Shown here: positions 63,001-64,000 of the stretch, one piece after another
How positions within the stretch are numbered: position 1 is the first letter of the stretch
How the letters are laid out: every line of letters starts with the position of its first letter
Assembly: GCA_032718475.1 (NCBI GenBank)
Contig: JAUCBJ010009110.1
Location: forward strand, 1 to 64,000
Length of the DNA stretch: 64,000 nt
Direction: 5' to 3'
Origin: Nemertoderma westbladi
Taxonomy: Eukaryota > Xenacoelomorpha > Nemertodermatida > Nemertodermatidae
The notes under the pieces: model-generated
The model's database searches: none
Told to the model about the DNA's origin: nothing
Seen by the model: the letters and a program-made list of their open reading frames with translations, nothing else
Position numbers and translations under genes: made by a program

Positions 63001-64000
63001 TCATGAAATTTTCATCATAAAGAATAAATTACCATCACATTCTGTTAATGATGACATTCAGCAACAGCCATGGATAGATGGTTATAATAACATTGTTAAA
63101 CTACGCAGCTGTTCTATTAACAGGGCGATTGACTTTGTAGAAAAGCAACCCCAGAGAGAAGGCAAGGAAGAAGTGTTAAATCTTCTTAATGAAATACAGG
63201 ATGAACATGTTGATGGAAATCTCCATAAACGCTTTGTTGCCCAGAGCAAGGAAACTATTGCAGTTATACCGAATATAGGGGCAAATCATCGAATTAAATT
63301 TTTATATCATATCATATTAACTCTTGGGGAGTTTACTACTGAATTAGATGTTATGGAAGTTGCTTCCTTTCCAATGGCATTCCAGAAAGCAGGTCTAATA
63401 GCTGATTATAATAATCCTACAAAGGAAGAAGCAAACACCATCCTCAAAAGATATGTAAATGAACAGCTCCAGACTTATTCCTTTGGTGCAAATCAGTTCC
63501 AGAAATATTTAAGTAGTGCTAAAAGTGCTATAGATGAGATTCTACTCTCAGGTGGTCGCATATCTGCAGATGTCCCTTCAGTTTCATACATAGCTCTGCG
63601 TGACGAAGCTGCAGAACGAATCCATACTATTGAAAGATCTCGGAAACATTATCTCGTTGAGACCAACCATGGCGATCTTTCCACAAAGATGCAGCTCCCA
63701 CCAATGGATGCTTTCATGGAGGCAACATTTGATTATCCCATTAACTGGGATCCACAACTCCCAGTAGCACTACACCAATCAATGCCTTCTCAAGCAGAGC
63801 AGAACAGTGCACTACAAACTATTAAACAAGTTGTCCACCAGTACTTGAATCCATCAACGAACCAGTTGCCTAAGTTTTTATTAATAACTGGACCACCAGG
63901 TTGTGGCAAGACTTTGCTCATTCAAATTGCCACCTTGTATGTTATATCGCGAGGTCTCAACGCTGCTTTACTTTCACTGACAAGTGAACGTTCCAGAACA
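57008..64000 (+). CDS. Helitron-like Rep-helicase with CCHC knuckle and OTU protease domain (3' truncated by window)
   Basis: One frame is open from ATG 57008 to the window end, 2331 codons with no stop. Visible parts: CCHC zinc knuckle CX2CX4HX4C (residues 8-21). Nine 17-residue acidic/Gln repeats (78-230). OTU-like protease with GGGDCLYYSI (C342), EWGTELNIMSLA (W415) and GHFAAL (H460). Ser/Thr/Gln/Pro-rich linker (about 465-590). Unassigned region (about 590-1400) with Cys/His clusters C593/C595/C596 plus C633/C634/C637, C733/C739/C743/C750 and C1241-H1271, and an acidic stretch (about 1306-1368). HUH Rep domain: YFFTITAN (1568-1575), AEFQDKG and HFH (1657-1659), then YLSKY with the tyrosine pair Y1834/Y1838. 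Helicase Walker A GPPGCGKT (2295-2302). Y-x3-Y after HUH, fused to a PIF1-type helicase, is the signature of rolling-circle Helitron transposases, which nick and transfer single strands. Known Helitron proteins are often near 1500 residues; this is much longer. An intact frame suggests recent activity. Introns cannot be excluded. Confidence 0.85.
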   Translation, partial: MAKRKQKCSKCGSSKHNIRTCSKGKGITVTFMEQMEQVEQPHGEEENPEERMANEEGPPVDEEPQEEQIEHGEGHQGEERMDNGEEGQGMEQQHEERIDNGEGGQGVEQQQEERMDYGEEGQGVEQPPEERVDNGEGGQGVEQQQGERMDNGEEGQGVEQPPEERVDNGEGGQGVEQQQGERMDNGEGGQGVEQQQGERMDNGEEGQGVEQQQGERMDNGEEGQGVEQPQEERMDNGEEQHQEEQREWEEVQQRGEKRGQDSQGGQRRRRREGTPPDIQSDPGTQQEETAREGGQNQSRTGPSRTQFIVLQGSNNIPPQEWLDTTCQLNGLHIQPNQGGGDCLYYSILQGLDLLNFNRHYTVASLRNLSANEMARNPLPYSNRFLVPTNAEIAGMYPRPANNFNNFILATRGGEWGTELNIMSLAIHLPASICLISTETRGVLHFGNSPDVIYIAHWPGHFAALLPGTGNHSNFIPHTQHPQSSTGSCQPSTSNIRQQSTTRNQSQNAGSSYHRPPPCNRTGTYGNLPERRSPQPNTINPNHPPNNGHTQNPSTQVHPTTSSVQQNISSTEQPTSNLTAPTTTPSAVNMTLLCECCQRHSTAIYDIQVAIRGSCKGKKYGRLVQRRQYSLPVCCAQCNSYLNQNKTDIRRNWNIMWPAVLNSCLSAVSLMPEDKHIELWKQLPTNIQEMWSSLSLPPSGIPIFRDFTPQLREFNQDIKTNTLGGLRKAMNRECFPEVKCPLGCWQWVDMCKYIPFIDYLAYANIVSLPNSDREYFRSARPDWPTLPRQYLLTWTINPGVVIDDDNGLSVLVCKDHKSTKQQVIHIQENPFYEEGALQSYEVFAPTTLTPNIVRQGRLNKWNSSNYVVNCIGGYHGLSTFTLGASELDLPPITQQQVLREGLCLKFRNDIRETYLNTTWGGASGIVKSKLTGLMNSGRTPEGIALKKCLAGGSYMSICDTFHAWQISRLQNERQEAQSSNIKYIFQAKSLILSIVHPMNDVGAFPFKVNINHIHDCLGIAITTILLYNRRIHQLCLQKYISENDNLLGWILASVASISGLNHPSRSCNKNVVYTKISTDPCVLTTPDAPFMDKVVNLLLRLSTKSTLRTMEQIVSRTETRSDLYDVIICRNSSSQGIQPKTRIGEFKLMFVLTEDIEDTIIFRWEPDMRFWCIGNGGSRVATTACNKSSWFHTWRLAIYVNTNTNEHRDDTIKRSLGGQRQLTCAKHSLYLINEPRVSNATCSVGNCRKPANHRCPDGILSYHCLVAVCLKHFRLYAIGNASPITIRYRQSPLCNNQPLEPCTNQGEIDSDAELEDLLLEVNIDNNINSDEEHDNSGFDIIIPENADQDSDWEYLEDLQNFLTDENTLPSGDIPSSASSRKQIFHVTGSQSFPSHCLLNDIYGLLHRDLSKHPGAKKAQLLNEIVAKNSAPSTSLLYLEGNIFPTTFWYNHFDAIVGAIPHHIFTEMSTAISRHHVSSNQDMLTIRLRDGDLSTSHDLNYLHWAADVRINSNLNKRPTTVFFNRGLEFLDESRATKSDVHDTPLEFEESNSSRVVKELAALINKYPWSYFFTITANETSTMGLAPIIYKMKNFCEANDMEYSDIYDANVLLLCRAWERVAQYILDYIETSHEERLGPVQHMFARAEFQDKGAKGNKCHFHGGISLYPEPIQTTMDRVTCDPDRLPFGPDDFHKLLHAGIVDSWQDFHEAKSIVEMVTVHNCKAASERCHKRKDKDGNKICRVPSHPTSSSNWFQEKKDLYSKEIYNILEDIGLAKRVLNKEYQLEWQLAPNLTAGRYHYSTRHPPTYLPTIAEMALALRSSFNCQVTDRKFSSSYLSKYIGGVEERRQVKVYGTKNPDIVRTEVGDQENVKISGVRINQAIKKDIASNSREIGIPELARFALGYPYTRCTADFIHISTLPPEYRSAVCAKKSNEHIEGSFGSYISGIELRNNLPLWRHFTHSQQRLIREYVSSDYRLGNTERFNIRPPEICIFNKLVDYHEIFIIKNKLPSHSVNDDIQQQPWIDGYNNIVKLRSCSINRAIDFVEKQPQREGKEEVLNLLNEIQDEHVDGNLHKRFVAQSKETIAVIPNIGANHRIKFLYHIILTLGEFTTELDVMEVASFPMAFQKAGLIADYNNPTKEEANTILKRYVNEQLQTYSFGANQFQKYLSSAKSAIDEILLSGGRISADVPSVSYIALRDEAAERIHTIERSRKHYLVETNHGDLSTKMQLPPMDAFMEATFDYPINWDPQLPVALHQSMPSQAEQNSALQTIKQVVHQYLNPSTNQLPKFLLITGPPGCGKTLLIQIATLYVISRGLNAALLSLTSERSRT
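57239..57724 (+). repeat. In-frame 51-bp coding minisatellite (17-residue repeats)
   Basis: Nine full 51-bp units plus a partial one inside the gene encode variants of EERMDNGEEGQGVEQQQ (residues 78-230, partial to 239). The period is a multiple of 3, so copy-number change keeps the frame. Because purine-rich repeats lack stops, long frames also appear on the minus strand (57,071-57,917) and in another + frame (57,120-57,974). Those are shadows. Confidence 0.9.

Overview
This window looks like nuclear DNA of an animal, most likely an invertebrate. Intergenic DNA is AT-rich, there is no bacterial-style gene packing, and about three quarters of the 64 kb is tandemly repeated. There are splice-site-like signals, a degenerate tRNA-like SINE head, palindromic foldback or MITE-like elements, and a recurring AGGCCTA/TAGGCCTA octamer in the unique DNA. 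I cannot name the species.

Layout. 1-235 holds the end of an unrecognised coding sequence or exon, followed by AT-rich DNA. 1314-2928 is a first block of a 107-bp satellite (SatA). 3733-4960 is a long imperfect inverted repeat (arms about 330 bp, with a perfect 24-bp core). 5118-6078 is a GC- and CpG-rich 41-bp minisatellite (SatC) with a diverged second copy of its flank downstream. 6854-7357 is a five-unit 89-bp repeat (SatB) between SatA pieces. 7358-42345 is the main SatA array, about 327 copies, carrying large multi-unit duplications. 42346-46999 is mostly single-copy, AT-rich DNA with no recognisable gene. It holds a composite inverted element (44.03-45.79 kb), a tRNA-like SINE head and a hairpin element. 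47001-56614 is a 55-bp satellite (SatD, about 175 copies), also with higher-order duplications.

The one convincing gene is at the right edge. An uninterrupted reading frame starts at ATG 57008 and is still open at 64000 (at least 2331 codons). In order it has a CCHC zinc knuckle, nine acidic/Gln-rich 17-residue repeats, an OTU-type cysteine protease-like domain, a roughly 900-residue region I cannot assign that contains Cys/His clusters, a HUH/Y2 replication-initiator (Rep) domain, and the Walker A motif of a SF1/PIF1-type helicase cut by the window end. That is the Rep-Hel core of a rolling-circle (Helitron-like) transposon with a large non-canonical N-terminal extension. It is the best candidate here for something under-described.

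No working system links the satellites to this gene in the sequence. The physical closeness of SatD to the Helitron-like gene (about 390 bp) and the hairpin at the other edge of SatD do make it worth asking whether SatD arose from, or lies inside, a mobile element.
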